A DNA stretch of 64,000 nt from Armigeres subalbatus (Eukaryota > Arthropoda > Insecta > Diptera > Culicidae). The notes beneath the pieces were generated by a model. The model saw only the letters and a program-made list of their open reading frames with translations, made no database searches and was not told where the DNA came from. This document shows positions 33,190 through 47,200 of this stretch, piece by piece (within the stretch, counting starts at the first letter, position 1; each line of letters begins with the position of its first letter). The position numbers and the translations under genes are program-made. Location of the stretch: positions 180,551,047 through 180,615,046 of the forward strand of contig NC_085141.1 of the NCBI RefSeq assembly GCF_024139115.2, written 5' to 3'.

Positions 33190-35129
33190 GAACAGCTTAG
33201 TAGTATGGACAATAGATTTGCCCAGAATATAAAAAGTCGTCGGATGCTACGGGGCACCCCCCAGGATTTTGCCTTTGGATGAGAACATCTATCTCTGAAA
33301 GTTTCAGCTCAACCGTTTGTTGCATAAGCTGGCGCATTTGATTTCAAGTTTTTATGGGGTTTCCAGCCGACTTATATAGGAAAATGCACCTCAATTACTC
33401 TTTCGTTCTGGAAATTGGTTCGGAAAGCCCGATTGATCCCAGAATTGCAAGAAAGGCAACTGGTATGCTAGAAAACAATATAGTCAAACATAACTTTTTG
33501 GATGTCCACAAATTGATGCAATCCAAAAACCCTTGTGTTTTTAATAGGGAAATTGTAATTGTAAAACTGTTAAGTGTATCCTGAGCAGGATAATTTAAAT
33601 TTCGAACATTTTTCAGGTACTTTGATAGCGAATCCTGAGGTAGAAAGACAATTTATTAGTAAGGGAACCTATGTGAGAAAAAATGTTAAAATCGTCGTAC
33701 AACTTTCAAATAGTAATGAATTCGATTGTTCAACCCAATCTCCGTTATAAAATAAAACAGTGGACTCACTAATTTAGTAGCGATTTGCTTTTATTGAGTT
33801 GCTGAATAAATCACAAAAATATGAAACTTTTTTTTTATTGCTTTTTATTTGATGGGATGAACATATGAGCTATGAGATGAAGTCCAGGAGCGGTAACCTT
33901 ATATGAACTTGTAATAACACCTGGTACTTGTTAGGTGTCGTTTGTGTCAACTACGGGGAAATAATAATTTTCCATTGTCCATACAAAAGGCAATATTTTT
34001 TTTCAGAATAGGTAATAATAAAGTACGAATAGTTTTCGTGTATATATGTTGTAATTGATAATAATCCTACATATGTTGAGCTGCCAATTCGCTGAGAATT
34101 TTATTCTGCATAAGTGTCGTCGAGTTGTGGTAAAACTGTAAACAAGCTACAAGCCTTTCGTCAAGTATACATGTTAAAGCACCTTATGGCCGAAGTTGAA
34201 TAAATTTCATATGAAAAATCCCCTACCAATAATAGAACTGGAAACAGATAGAAACTGAACATGAGATGAAATACACGTTTTTTCTTATGCTTCGTCTTTT
34301 TATTTGAATTTTCACCTCACCACCAGTTGTTTTTTGCGGATTTAGATTTGTATGTTTATCGTTGTGGGTTGTGGGGTTTCGGCCTGTATCTTATTAACTT
34401 TTTTTGCTATTAATGAAGATTTCTTATTTATTATTATTAATATTAAGGTTTAATTGGTAAGTAAATTGTGATAACTGCACTGTACCAATCAAATCGTTTT
34501 TTGAGAATTAGATAATGATCACCACGATAAGGATTGATAATAAATACCCGCTTTAAACTGATAATTGTAAGTATTTTTATCTGTGTGTATACAAAAATGT
34601 TGTTCTATTTGTCTACTGGGTGATTCAAAACAGTTCCAGTTCATAAAACTCTATTCTTGGTGGAATTTACCCCTTTTGAACTCTCTAAAGCGATGCGACT
34701 CATTATTGATTCATCAAATCATCATGCTTCCAATCTCGTCTACCGCGGAACGTTGATCGTTTTCGCTTCCACATAGCTAATCATGATCGCCATGACTATA
34801 GTGCGAACTCTGACGATCGCGTCCGCCGGCCAACCCTTGGGGTTTGTTTTTGTTTTTTTTCGCGATGATCTCCGTCCACCTCCAGCCTGTGCTAATTAGC
34901 CGATATGCTTATGAGGGAGATAGCCAGCCAGCCAGTTCGCGCAACTTGTGTTGGTGTGTGACGGCAGCCAGTCGTTTCCGTTGATCCGCAATTCGTGTAA
35001 ATAGTTTTTGCTTAAAATTGATACTGGAGGAACGGGTTTAGGTCAGTCTCGCCGCGTCTTCTGATCGAATAAGAACTGAAAGTTCTGGGAGCGTTTCGCT
35101 GTGATATGTGATCAACGGAAAGGTTTCTG
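33190..35129 (+). other. intergenic region, ending in gene B promoter and 5'UTR
   Basis: No repeat or exon is recognised from 33190 to about 34800. The last 250 bases become GC-richer (CAGCCAGCCAGTTCGCGC near 34934) and lead into the signal-peptide exon, so the promoter of gene B probably lies there. No clear TATA box. Confidence 0.35.
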
Positions 35130-35220
35130 ATGTCCGGTTTAGTGAATTATTCAACAAACATGTGGATCCTGAAGCTAGTGATCTTTGCTGCCCTAGTAGT
35201 TAAAAATGTACATCCTCAAG
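35130..35220 (+). CDS. gene B exon 1, signal peptide
   Basis: Two in-frame ATGs (35130, 35160). The second gives [20 protein letters not shown], a signal peptide like that of gene A exon 1, so I favour it. The donor is CAAG|GTACCA (phase 1), matching the phase-1 acceptor at 45424. The donor is weaker than consensus, and the distance to exon 2 is long. Confidence 0.75.
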
Positions 35221-38200
35221 GTACCAAAGTTTTTTTTAAATGGTTTTATAAATATGCATTAAGAGTTAGCCGCAGTTATACAGCTTTGTATGACATATAT
35301 GAACGCATTGAAATCAAGGAAATACTGTACAATAATGGCAAGGTCACACGGTGGACTTTTTATATTTTCTGAAAGTTCAGTTGATTCGGCAGTGTTGAAG
35401 TGTGTGAAAAAATAGATACCTATTCATAATGGAAAGCCGGTTCGCATCTTTATCGCAGGAATTGATGTCTTTCGTTTGTTCGTGAAGCGGTGGCTTTGAC
35501 GATAACCGTACGCAAAAACAAACTAAGGTGAAGAACTCGCGTGACAGTTCAGTATTCAAGTGTTCACGCGTATGTGTTGAATGAAACGCATTTTTTGCGA
35601 AAGACAGTAGTGTTGTATTTTATGGATGGGGTTTATTGCAAGCAAAGCCATACAAGCCGCATCGGAACAGACCGAACGGATCACGTATGTTAATAATCGA
35701 TGCATTCAATGACACATCAGAATTGTTATTGACTTGCTTCATTGGTGACCGAAGAACTGTGTGATCTATTGATTGGTTTGTGACAAACTATATTTGATCG
35801 AACGATTTAAAAAATAAAAACCAGATAATGATTTGAATATATTATCCAGAAGCAAACCGTATAAGTAGGTTATTAACAGTATAGGTTGTGACTGTGACAG
35901 TCGTTAATTAAATAAATACCAGCTAATGAATATTCGAAAAGTTCAATATAATAATTCATGATCATGGCTAGTTTTTTAGGCAGATAAGGGCTTCATTTTT
36001 TATCTCTATATTTATTTTCATCGATTCTTGGGAATCTGAATGCATATTAGTTAAAGCGAAAAATTGCATATCAAAATACTCGCGAACAACATATAAGTTA
36101 TTTGTAAAACTTTTACACGTGAACAAATCGATAAAAATAAACGCTGAAAAATTTCATTGAGAGTACTTTCCCAAACTATATTTAACGGTGACACATCCGT
36201 TATTAGAGGGATACGAACAACGAAATTTTAAGCAGAGTTGTAGAAAAAACTTTCACACTAGAAGTCCACCATACAACACATTCTGAAATACAGTCTCTGG
36301 AATGAGTTATTGACAAACTACTGAATAATTGAACCTAGAACTAAATTATCGAAAATATCCTTGGTGTATTATAACTGCCTATGTTAATTTTAAAACGGTG
36401 TCTACTAATATTGAAAACACCTTAGCCAAAGAGTCCGCTTTCTCATTTCCCGGGATCGAGCAATGAGAAGGGACCCAAGTCATGTTGATTGTGTAAGACC
36501 GTTGTGATAAGACACTCAAAGCTTTCCGTATCCCATTCAGAAGATACGCTGAGTGCTTAACCAGTTTCATTGACCGAACAGCCTCCAAGGAACTTAGACT
36601 CTCGGTGAAGATGGAAAAGTGTTCAGGAGGTAGGGATGCGATTTACTCGAGTGAATAGTGTATAGCTGCTAGCTCAGCAGTATACACGGAACAAGGCTCT
36701 TTGAGCTTAAAGTAGGCGCTATGAAAAACGTTGAAAACACCGAAACCAGTGGAGTCATCCATTTTTGACCCGTCTGTGAAAAAGCTTCTCTCCTCGCTGG
36801 CGTGCCCGTATTTGCTTGCAAATAATGGAGGAAGAACGCACGAAGAAAGTCTGGTATTCCATGAACCTCCTGCTTCATGGACAGATGAGTCGAATAGCGG
36901 AGACAGCGGTACTGAATCTGTTGAAGTTTCAGCATGTGTGTTTTAGCCGCGGACTGGAAGCAGAAACTACCGTATTCGAGGACCGACAAAATGGTTGTTC
37001 GATACAACATCATAAGATCTTCGGGATGCGCATCGGGAACATGGTGGGGAATGTTACGGTAATTGATCGCATGAAGTTGATCCGTTTCTGGCATTTTTGT
37101 GTCAGATACACAATGTGCTTCCTGAAGGTGCATTTCGAGTCGAACCAGACCCCGAGGTATGCTATGAGTGATTGTCTTACCCATCAGTTGGAGCGGGAAC
37201 TTTGCCAGCTTATGTTTTTTGAAAAGACTACCATCTCAGTTTTCTCCGAAGAGAATTCGATACCCAGCTTCGTAGCCCAAGTGGACAAATTGTCCAGAGT
37301 TGCAATGGTCCTTGCAGATCAATTGCGGTTGACCCCGAAACGGATACAACGCAGTCATCCGCAAGCTGTCTTAACGAGCAATTCGGCATGAGACATTCAT
37401 CAATGTCTCTGACGTAAAAATTGTAAAGTAGGGGGTCCAAACATTAGCCCTGGGGGAGACCCGTGTAGTTAATTCGTGAAGTTGCCGAGTGTTCATGAGA
37501 AAAAACTCATACACTTCTCTGACAACAAATTGTACAAGTAATTGTTTAAAATTGGTGAAAGTCCACACGAGTCCATAGCAGTTGGTGATTTCTGAGTTGA
37601 CGAGGTGCATGAAATCGAAGATTCTCCAGGATATAAACAATACTCGATCTTGCACGTTATGACTTCGAAAATAAACATCATTTGAAGCATCTCTCGACGG
37701 TCTGCTAATGGTTGCAAGTCAATCAAAGCACAACTAGTTTGGAATGGAGAAAGGTTGGCTAGATTATTCCATGGAATACGGCGCAAAGCGTAGATGATGA
37801 AGCGTTTTTGTATTCTATCGATGAGGTCAATGTGACCGGAATGATACGGATACTCCATACTCGACTATGCTACGATATAATGCACAATATAGCGATTTGA
37901 GAGCATGGACAATGGACATCATCGAACAGTGCTGTGTTACGTCGTAAGAAGTAAGCGTTGGCCTTAGCGGTGGTAACTGAGACATGCTCAGTAAAACGAA
38001 GCTTACTGTTGAGAACGATTTCAAGGTCTTTGATTGGTGTAACCCTCTGAAGCGCTGTGTGACTCAGACAATAGGCGTAGGTTACAGAAGATCGGCAACG
38101 GGTGAATGTTATGGCTTTTTGTAAAGCACAGCAGTCTACAAGCGATTTTATGGCACGGTAAATTTGCAGATCGTCCGACTAAATCAGTATTCCGGAGTTC

Positions 38201-41200
38201 CAGTTATTGATCAGGTCATTAACAAAAAGAATAAAGATGAGCAGACCTAGATGACTGCCGGACTTGGCTTGACTTGGCGCCATGTACAAAAGCCTTGCGA
38301 GAGAATAAGTACGATTTTAACCACCAAATGATCCAATTAGGTAAGTAAAGCCGCTCATGTTTTTCTATCGCTATTATTGTCGGCGTAGCACCAACTTAGA
38401 ATTCTGAAGTCGGAACTTCCGAAACGAACTTTCTTCCGAAGTTTTATCTGTCCAAACCAATTGATGCGTTGTTTAGCGCATCTTTAGGCGAATCCAGCGC
38501 ACTACTTTCGAAGTTGGGTAAGTTGCCTGTATCTGGAGAAAAATCCAACTTCAAGATATAAAAAGCGACTAATGACTTTGTTCCGGATAGACAATATAGA
38601 CAACGCTTTTGAAAAGTTGATCCACCTGGCTACGGTTCCCCGATTTGTCTAGCACTGTATAGGAAAACGCCATTAGGTTGAATGTTGTCGAGCGCTTTTT
38701 AGTAAGTCCATGCTGATGTTCGAAAATATAGACTAAACCGCTGGATGTAGCATGGCGTGCAGAAGACCTTCAAGAACTTTAGCAAAACAGTTCAAGGTCG
38801 ATATCAAATGGTAGTTCTCTACACTATGTATATGATTGAAGCAAGCTTCCAAGCATCCAGAAAAACAATTGCTTATAGTTCGATTGAAAATTGAAGCAAC
38901 AACGGGCAATGCTAGTGATGAAGGACATTGTTTGATTAATCAATTAGACTGAACGTCAATTGCTCTGTCTCATTTTGTCCAGATTTGAGCGTTCCATTTG
39001 AATGAGTTGGACATTGATTCAGCGGTTAGCCGTTTCAATTTCTTCTTACGCGATTGTGTATCTGCCTGTGTACCGAAGCGAAAGCCTCCAAGAAAGCCAC
39101 CATGGACTAATGTTGCTCAACGCAACCTCAAACGGGCACGCGCTGGAGCTCTCCGTGTAACGATTTTTGGCCAAAATGAGTTTTTTACATATTCTGAATC
39201 CTCGTCCAAAAATACGTATTCTGGCAAAAAATATGAAAAATATATTTTTGTTCAGGATTGTATAAAAACAATTTCGTTTGTTTGAGAAACTGCATATGTG
39301 CGCGCACCTTGAAGAGCAATTATGGAGTACTGTTTGCAGCTTTCGCACTGGAAGTGCCCCAAGGCATTGAGTTTTGCCAAAAAGTATTATTCTGGATCGA
39401 AGAAATCGAAAGATTCGGTTCCAATTTGTTCAAAAACAGTTTTTTGTTGTTTTCCCGAAATTGTGTAAAATGGATATATGCAGTTTCTCAAACAAATGAT
39501 TCAATTGTTATCGCCGCTATAGCATGCAACTTTATAAGCAGTATGTGTGTCGCACACAGTAGAGTCTTTGACGCCACACCAAGAGGTTTTGAGCCTTCGT
39601 GAATAGCAGGAGGAAGAAGACTTGAGGAAGCCGGACGGAAAACGACGGAAGAATTTCTTCCAACCACTGGAGAAGGTTTATGTACTGAGTGGAAGAAACT
39701 GTCAAATTAATTTGCTGTTGCGACAGGTGATCGGGAGGAAGGCGTGCGAAAGGTGACGTCAACAGGGTGATTGTTCGACCCCTTTCGTTCTTCAATGTAT
39801 GATGAAGAATTGTTTTTGAAATTTGCTTGAAGATTTTCTTTCCTAACGCTTTCCTAGCGACCCCAGTGTATCTTCGGAACGATGGCGCAGAAACGGCGGC
39901 GCGCCTTACGAAAGACTGCGTTTGTGCTGCAGCTCAACATTCCACCATGGTTGGCTACATTACGAATCTGCTTTAAATCACTAGACATCTTACTTTCGGG
40001 TAACGCAAGCTCCTGTTTTTGCAATGCCTTTATTTGTCTTGGTGTAAAAATCCAAGGCCTTGTCATAAGATCAGGTTAAGCGCGGTAGATTATAGTCGCC
40101 ATTGGCGACTCTCCAATAATAATGAGATCGACATCGCTGCGAGATGTACTGTTATTGGCCGCACACAGTCGGAATAGGCGATTTATTTCATGTTCGATGT
40201 TTGGCCTCAGATAAACATCACATATGAAGATAAACAGGAGCGTCTCCCTCAAGATAGTCTGGAGCTAGTCGTCCTTCTTTCAAAAAATTAGTTTTGAGAA
40301 AAATGGGTGCAAAGTTTTTCGATATTTTTTCACTTAATACAAATTGTATGAAAGTTCAAAAAAATCATTTTTTTTTGTAAATTTTCACATATTTTATAAA
40401 CAACATATTGCGGCAAAGCTCGAGAACCAAAGCATTTTTAGCTGTAGTCAACTCAATTTTGACCAAAATGTCACTTACACCCCTCTGCTTCTAACCCCCT
40501 CAATTGAATTATTTTTCAATTTGCTTTTATCGACAGCAGGAATAGTCACAGTAAATTTTTTCTACCATGGATTTTGATGTTTTAACCATTCTTCTTCTTC
40601 TTCTTCTTATTGGCATTACATCCCCACACTGGGACAGAGCTGCCCCGCAGCTTAGTGTTCATTAAGCACTTCCACAGTTATTAACTGCAAGGTTTCTAAG
40701 CCAGGTTACCATTTTTTGCATTCGTATATCATGAGGCTAGCACGATGATACTTTTATGTCCAGGGAAGTCGAGACAATTTCCAATCCGAAAATTGTCTAG
40801 ACCGGCACCGGGAATCGAACCCAGCCACCCTCAGCATGGTCTTGCTTTGTAGCCGCGCGTCTTACCGCACGGCTAAGGAGGGCCCCATAACCATTACAAC
40901 GACCAAACAGATATCAACCTAAGTTATCAAAATTAGGCGATTTTACAACAACAAAATTAGTTATTGATTTGCTCTTAAGCTTTGCTCGGTTTCCTTGATG
41001 GAATTAATCTCCAAGTGAGTAAGACAAGGTGATGGACTTTCGTGCCTGTTGTTTAACATTGCGCTAGAAGGTGTCATGCGGAGAGCCGGGTGTAACAGCC
41101 GGGGTATGATTTTCAACAGGTCCAGTCAATTATCTGTTTCGCGGATGACATGGACATTGTCGGCCGAACATTTGCAAAGGTGGCAGAACTGTACACCCGC

Positions 41201-44200
41201 CTGAAACGTGAAGCAACAAAAGTTGGACTGGTGGTGAACGTCTCAAAGACAAAGTACATGCTTGTGGGCGGAACAGAGTGCGACAGGGCCCGCCTGGGAA
41301 GCAGTGTTACGATAGACGGGGATACCTTCGAGGTGGTCGAGGAATTCGTCTACCTCGGATCCTTGCTAACGGCTGATAACAATGTCAGTCGTGAAATACG
41401 AAGGCGCATCATCTGTGGAAGTCGTGCCTACTACGGCTCCAGAAGAAACTGCGGTCAAAAAAGATTCACCACCGCACCAAGACGCTCATAAGACCAGTGT
41501 AGTCCTCTACGGACATGAAAATTGGACAATGCTCGAGGAGGACTTGCAAGCACTCGGAGTATTCGGTGTGCAAGAAGACGGTGTGTGGCGGCGAAGAATG
41601 AACCATGAGCTCGCCCAGCTCTACGGCGAACCCAGTATCCAGAAGGTAGCTAAAGCTGGAAGGGTACGATGGGCAGAGCATGTTGCAAGAATGCCGGACA
41701 GCAACCCTGCAAAGATGGTGCGCACTTCCAATCCGGCAGGTACGAGACGACGTGGAGCGCAGCGAGCTAGATGGGCAGACCAGGTGCAGAACGACTTGGC
41801 GAGCGTGGGGGCGTATTCGAGGATGGAGAGATGCGGCCTCGAACCGTGTATTGTGGCGTCAAATTGTTGGTTCAGTGTTATCTGTTTAGATGTAGACTAA
41901 AGAAATGAATGGTGGACTTTTAGTGCAAAGGTTTTTCTACAACTCTCCTTAACAGGTCGATGTTTGAATTCCACTGCTAAAGGAGTTACGATGCTAGTTA
42001 CTATACTTATACTAAATGATAACAAAATATGCAATCATTTAGTCCAAGTTACTGCTACTAGCGCTATAGCTTCGTTATTAGTGAAATTCAAACAACGAAC
42101 TGTTAGGCAGAGTTGTAGATAAACCTTTGCACTAGAAGTCCACCATACAACACATTTTGAAATTTAGCCCCTGGAATGAGTTATTGACAAACTACTAAAG
42201 GATCGAAGGCAGATTACTAAATGATCGATAACATCCTTGTTCCTCATTTGAAGAGCCAGAGTTTGCTCTGCGGAAGGGAAACGGAAAATCCGCAGTCTCG
42301 GATAATATTGGATATCTGATGATGAAGCATCTTCCGATAAGCGGAAGGTTGGCTCTACTTGAGGGGGTTTACAAAGAATTGATGTCCGGAACAATAGTAG
42401 GTCAGTCTGATTGTTCCCCTTGCGAAAAACCATGGCTCCTCCCTCATGCGAGCTCTGGACTACAGGCCCACGGATGGCGAACAGAAGACTCACAGAATTC
42501 CTTGATAACCGGCAGCACGGTTTCCGTTCCGGTTTGAACGTTCATCCGAAACTGTTATCTGGAAATCTGGACGGAAATGGTTTGATAAAAAATGTAGTTT
42601 GGCTGATAAGTAGCAAAAACAGCCGGAAGTGATTTGGCAGAAAATGCCATTTGGCCGAAATGATCTATTCGGTCAACCGGCAGTTTCAGCCAAATGGCAT
42701 TTTCAGCCAAATGGCATTTTCAGCCAAATGACATGTTACGGTTAGGGGTTAGTTGTTTTTTCGGTCAAATTACCAGTTCGTCTCTTTTGGATGTATGTCG
42801 CTGTCGGCCAAACTACATTTTCGGTAAAAACCATTTTCGACCTGATAACAGTTTTGGATAAACGTTCAAGTCGGCCCAATGGCATTTGGCTAAATGGCTT
42901 TTGACTTAATGGCCAGTATCGACTCAAAAAGTAGAGAGGTAGGGGCGATTCAAATATGACGTCCACTTCTTTTTGAGTTTTCTAGACCCCCCTCCCCCTT
43001 TGTCATGCTTTTTTGTATACCTAGTATATGTACTGTCACAAAATCTTAGACCCCCTCCCCACTAAATCCTTTGACGTCATTATTGAACGACTCTTTATGT
43101 AATTTTGTTCAATGGTAATTTACAATAAGGCCATTTTGCCAAACGAGTGGACATTTTTGATCATATTACTCGTTCAATAACAGACATTTTCGTCAAAATG
43201 GCACTTTCTGTAAAAAAAAAATTCGACCAGACGACCTGTTATGGCAAATGGCATTTTTGGGCCAAACTAGCTGTCTTTATTAATCTATACTGAGAAAACC
43301 AACAATAAAAATTCCCTTCTACCGATCACAATCTTTTATAATAATGAAGAATTTTCTGTGTAAATTTCGAAGAATACTTGACAGTAACTTAGCAGGAGCT
43401 TCCCATGAATTCCAAAAATTCCAGAAATTTGGAACAACTTTCCCAGAAAATTCTGATGCTATTCTCAAGTAAAATCTGAAGGATTTTCTGCTGAAATTTC
43501 AAACAATTTTCCTTGGGAGGGTTCTCGAAATTTCAAAGTAGTTCCCCTGGAAAATCCAAAAATATTTTCCAAATGAATATTCTTTAAAAACTTAAAGAAC
43601 TTTCTAAAGATTTTTTCGGCGAAATTCAAAATAATCTCCCGTTAATGTCTTGAAAATAGTCAAAATGATAAATTCCTCTACAAATTCAGCAAATTCTTGT
43701 GCCGAACAACCCTTTTCCGTTCAAAAATTCTATTTCAGAGAGAAATTCTTTAGATTTCAACGGGAAACTCTTCGCAATTTCCGCTCGAAATTTTTCTTAG
43801 TTCTTACGGAGTTCGAAATTAAAACGGGAAATTGTATAAAATTTTCAAGGAAATCATTGGTATCTTTACGAAAAATTCTTTGGAGTTTCGACATCTCGTT
43901 GTAGGGATCAATAAAGAAATTCTACGTAAATTCCACTTAATATTTTTCATTTTAAAATTTGTATCGTTGTGGAAAATTTTAGATCAGCGGCGTGATAAAT
44001 TTTAAACGGGGCGCACCGATTTGAAAATGTCGGCGGCGGTGATGTGGCGCGACGGTTTTCTCCCAACATGATGTTTTAAGGTTCCCCCAAACACACGCGA
44101 CGCGACAGTCGCGATGCGATTCTATCGCTTGGCGACAGCGATTCTGTCGCCGTTGGTATGGAAGCGTAAATAGAGCATTGCCTGCAGCGACCCAACGATA

Positions 44201-47200
44201 GAATCGCGGCGACTAGTTGTCGCCGTCGCTGCGATGAAACCGCTTAGGTCTGGGGGAGCCTTTAGACTAGACAAAGCCTGGTTGATCGTTATTGAAGCTA
44301 CTGAACACGTTTGGCCTCGCACCGACGCGACGTCATGTACTACGTGAAGGGCCTTTATTATAAAATCAATTTATTAGACTGGTATATTTAATTCTCATTA
44401 ACACACCGTTCGACTGTTTAGGTGATATCTTGAGTAGAGCGACGAAATTTATTTGTACTACGCCGCGGGAAGCTGTGAACTTAACGAATAGTTGGTCGCT
44501 GTTATTTGGAACAACATGTCGACCGTTTGACTCAAGCTACGGTATGTACATTATCTTATTGTATAGTATTCATGTTTCCGACGCCAATTTCCAAACTGTT
44601 GTATGTTTATTCCAACACTGCACGCAACTACTCAATACCCAATCATGCACTGCACTGGTGCACCTATAAGCAACATAAACAATATTTCCAGTTTGTAGGT
44701 GCTGCGCATATAGTTGTAAAATAAACCGTACCGATAATTCCAAATACACTGTTTTTTAAATAAAATCAATTTTCCAAGTTTGTTAAAGTTTTATAGTTAC
44801 ATACATTTTATTGCTATAGTGTCGAATTCTGCTAATATTTTTGAAGATTAGTCATTAGTTTTAATTGTTTCCTTCGCACTGTTTTGAGGTTTTTGCACAG
44901 CACATTGTCTACTGATAATCGCAAGTGGCTTGAAGCCAAGATGTGACGGATAAGAAATACAACTGATCTCGCAGCTATCTGTACTTTATAATTTTCTTTG
45001 GACATCATGTGTTCCAAAAATTGGCCCATTTTGGTATTGGTTTTGGCTGAAAAAAATCTCTACTCAATTTTCCGAATAAAAAGATCATTTTATCAAAACG
45101 GCCTATAATTCCGTCGCAAACCAAGTAAACAAGTTTACAATAGCTATTATCTTTATGTCCACTATTTGTTTTAGGTTCTTCTTTACTGCAAATGTTTTAA
45201 TGATCGAACCCTTCCCTTTGAACCTAAATCAATCCTCAGGTATGGGTGTAGCTCACCAGTTGATCACATTATTACCCACCCACCCCAATGTGAAACACTG
45301 AATCGTATGGAGAAGGATCATTGTTAGGATTTGGGTTTTATAAATCGATGCGAAAACTCCAACGAAACACACACTTTCTTGTAATTCAAATTATTGTTAT
45401 GCTTTTCTTTGCGATTATTGCAGCCCAATCATGTTACACTCCAAATGGTGTGATAGGAGTCTGCCAGGCATTGCCGAACTGTCCATCGTTAGTACGTCGC
45501 TATCAGTTTGATAAAAGTCGACAGACGGTAAATTTCTTAATTTCGTCGCAACGTAACTGTGGGAACCGTGTACTCAGAGGGTATCCCGTACTGTGTTGTA
45601 CCGATGGGGTTCAGTATGAACCTGCTCCAACAACTCGTTCACCTTTCGTGGAGATACCACCAACAACTCCAGCCACAACGACCACCACTTCCACAACCAC
45701 CACCACTACTACTACAACTACCACACCGAGACCGACGCAGCCACCCACAACTTTGGCCCCTCTCCGCCTAGCCGATTGCATTGGGCCGGATAATAAAGAA
45801 GGAAATTGCATTAGTAAGGATATTTATTAATCATTTCGTAACCCCCTAGTCAAGATAACCTTTCATTTCCTCAGGTTTACGAGATTGCCCGGTGATGTTG
45901 AATGAGTTTTTACAGCGACAGAAAGATCCTCAGTACATTAGGTTCATACAAGACTCAAACGCCATTTGCAACTATATTCAGCCAAATGTGTGTTGTCCTC
46001 TGCAATCATATACACCTGCTCCTCCAGTTCCACCGCCGACGGTGACACCTCCAGCTCCACCGGCTCCCTCTACTGAAGGACCAACTCAGCCCAAAAACAA
46101 TGGCATCACGACAATTCCCACCCCGGCCACCGGATGCGGCTACAGTAAAGTGGAGCACAACCGCGTTGTCGGGGGAGTGCCAGCTGCTCTGCACGGGTGG
46201 CCGTGGATGGCGTTGGTCGGCTACAAGGATGCTCTCGGCGAAGTATCATTCAAATGCGGTGGATCTCTAATTACTAATCGTCACGTGCTAACGGCTGCGC
46301 ATTGCATACGCAAAGATCTGTAAGTATTAATGCGTACATTGTGTTTGAAAGCAAGATTTATAATTCAATTTTGGGATTTTCCAGCTTCTCGGTTCGTCTA
46401 GGCGAGCATGACACATCGATCGACACTGAAACAAACCACATCGATGTGGTCGTTGTGAAGGTGAGTAGGTTTCAGACTAAAGTGATTACAAAAAGGTGTG
46501 AAAGCTCTAGAACAAGATAGGGTTGACCGTTTCCGTGCTGAAATAATTCTCAATGGTAATCATCGTCACCATTGAACTGGCGATGGGGCCTTCGAAATAA
46601 TTTGTAGTAATCGTTCAGCATGGATCATAGTAAAATTGATGTTAATCATCTGTTTAAGTGACGCCTTGTTAATACCTTCTAGCATGATCTTAAAAAGTGC
46701 TATCATTCATTTGGATATCTTTGCTGCGTTGAAGTGTTGTCTCAAATAGCATATTTGTATTTGTTGTGTTTAGGTGTTTTGGTTTTATTGAATGACTGAA
46801 GCGCTTTTCTAAGAAAGTTATTCTATGTTTGTACATTATGTCTCAAATGGTTTCTTGCGAATAAAGTAACGTGAGATTTGTCGAATGAGGTAAAAATAAT
46901 CGAATTCTAATTTCATAGTTTAACAAATTTCCTTATCGAATGTCACTCCACTCGTAGAATAAGTCCCTTTGGTTGGACTTGAGTTTTGAAAAGCAACACC
47001 TACGTGCTAATTCTCAAGTTCATTATATTTATTATCGCATGCTAATCGCTCCGTATTCGCCTTTCTGTCATCTGTTTTTATAGATGGAAACTCATCCCAG
47101 CTATGACAAGAAAGATGGCCACTCCGACTTGGCAGTACTGTACCTTGCAAATGACGTAGCTTTCAATGGTAATTTGCTGAAAGGTACACCGTTCAATTTT

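Noticed and set aside
36731..37391. plus-strand ORF of 191 codons
   Set aside because: Antisense of a recognisable LINE RT/RNase H fragment.
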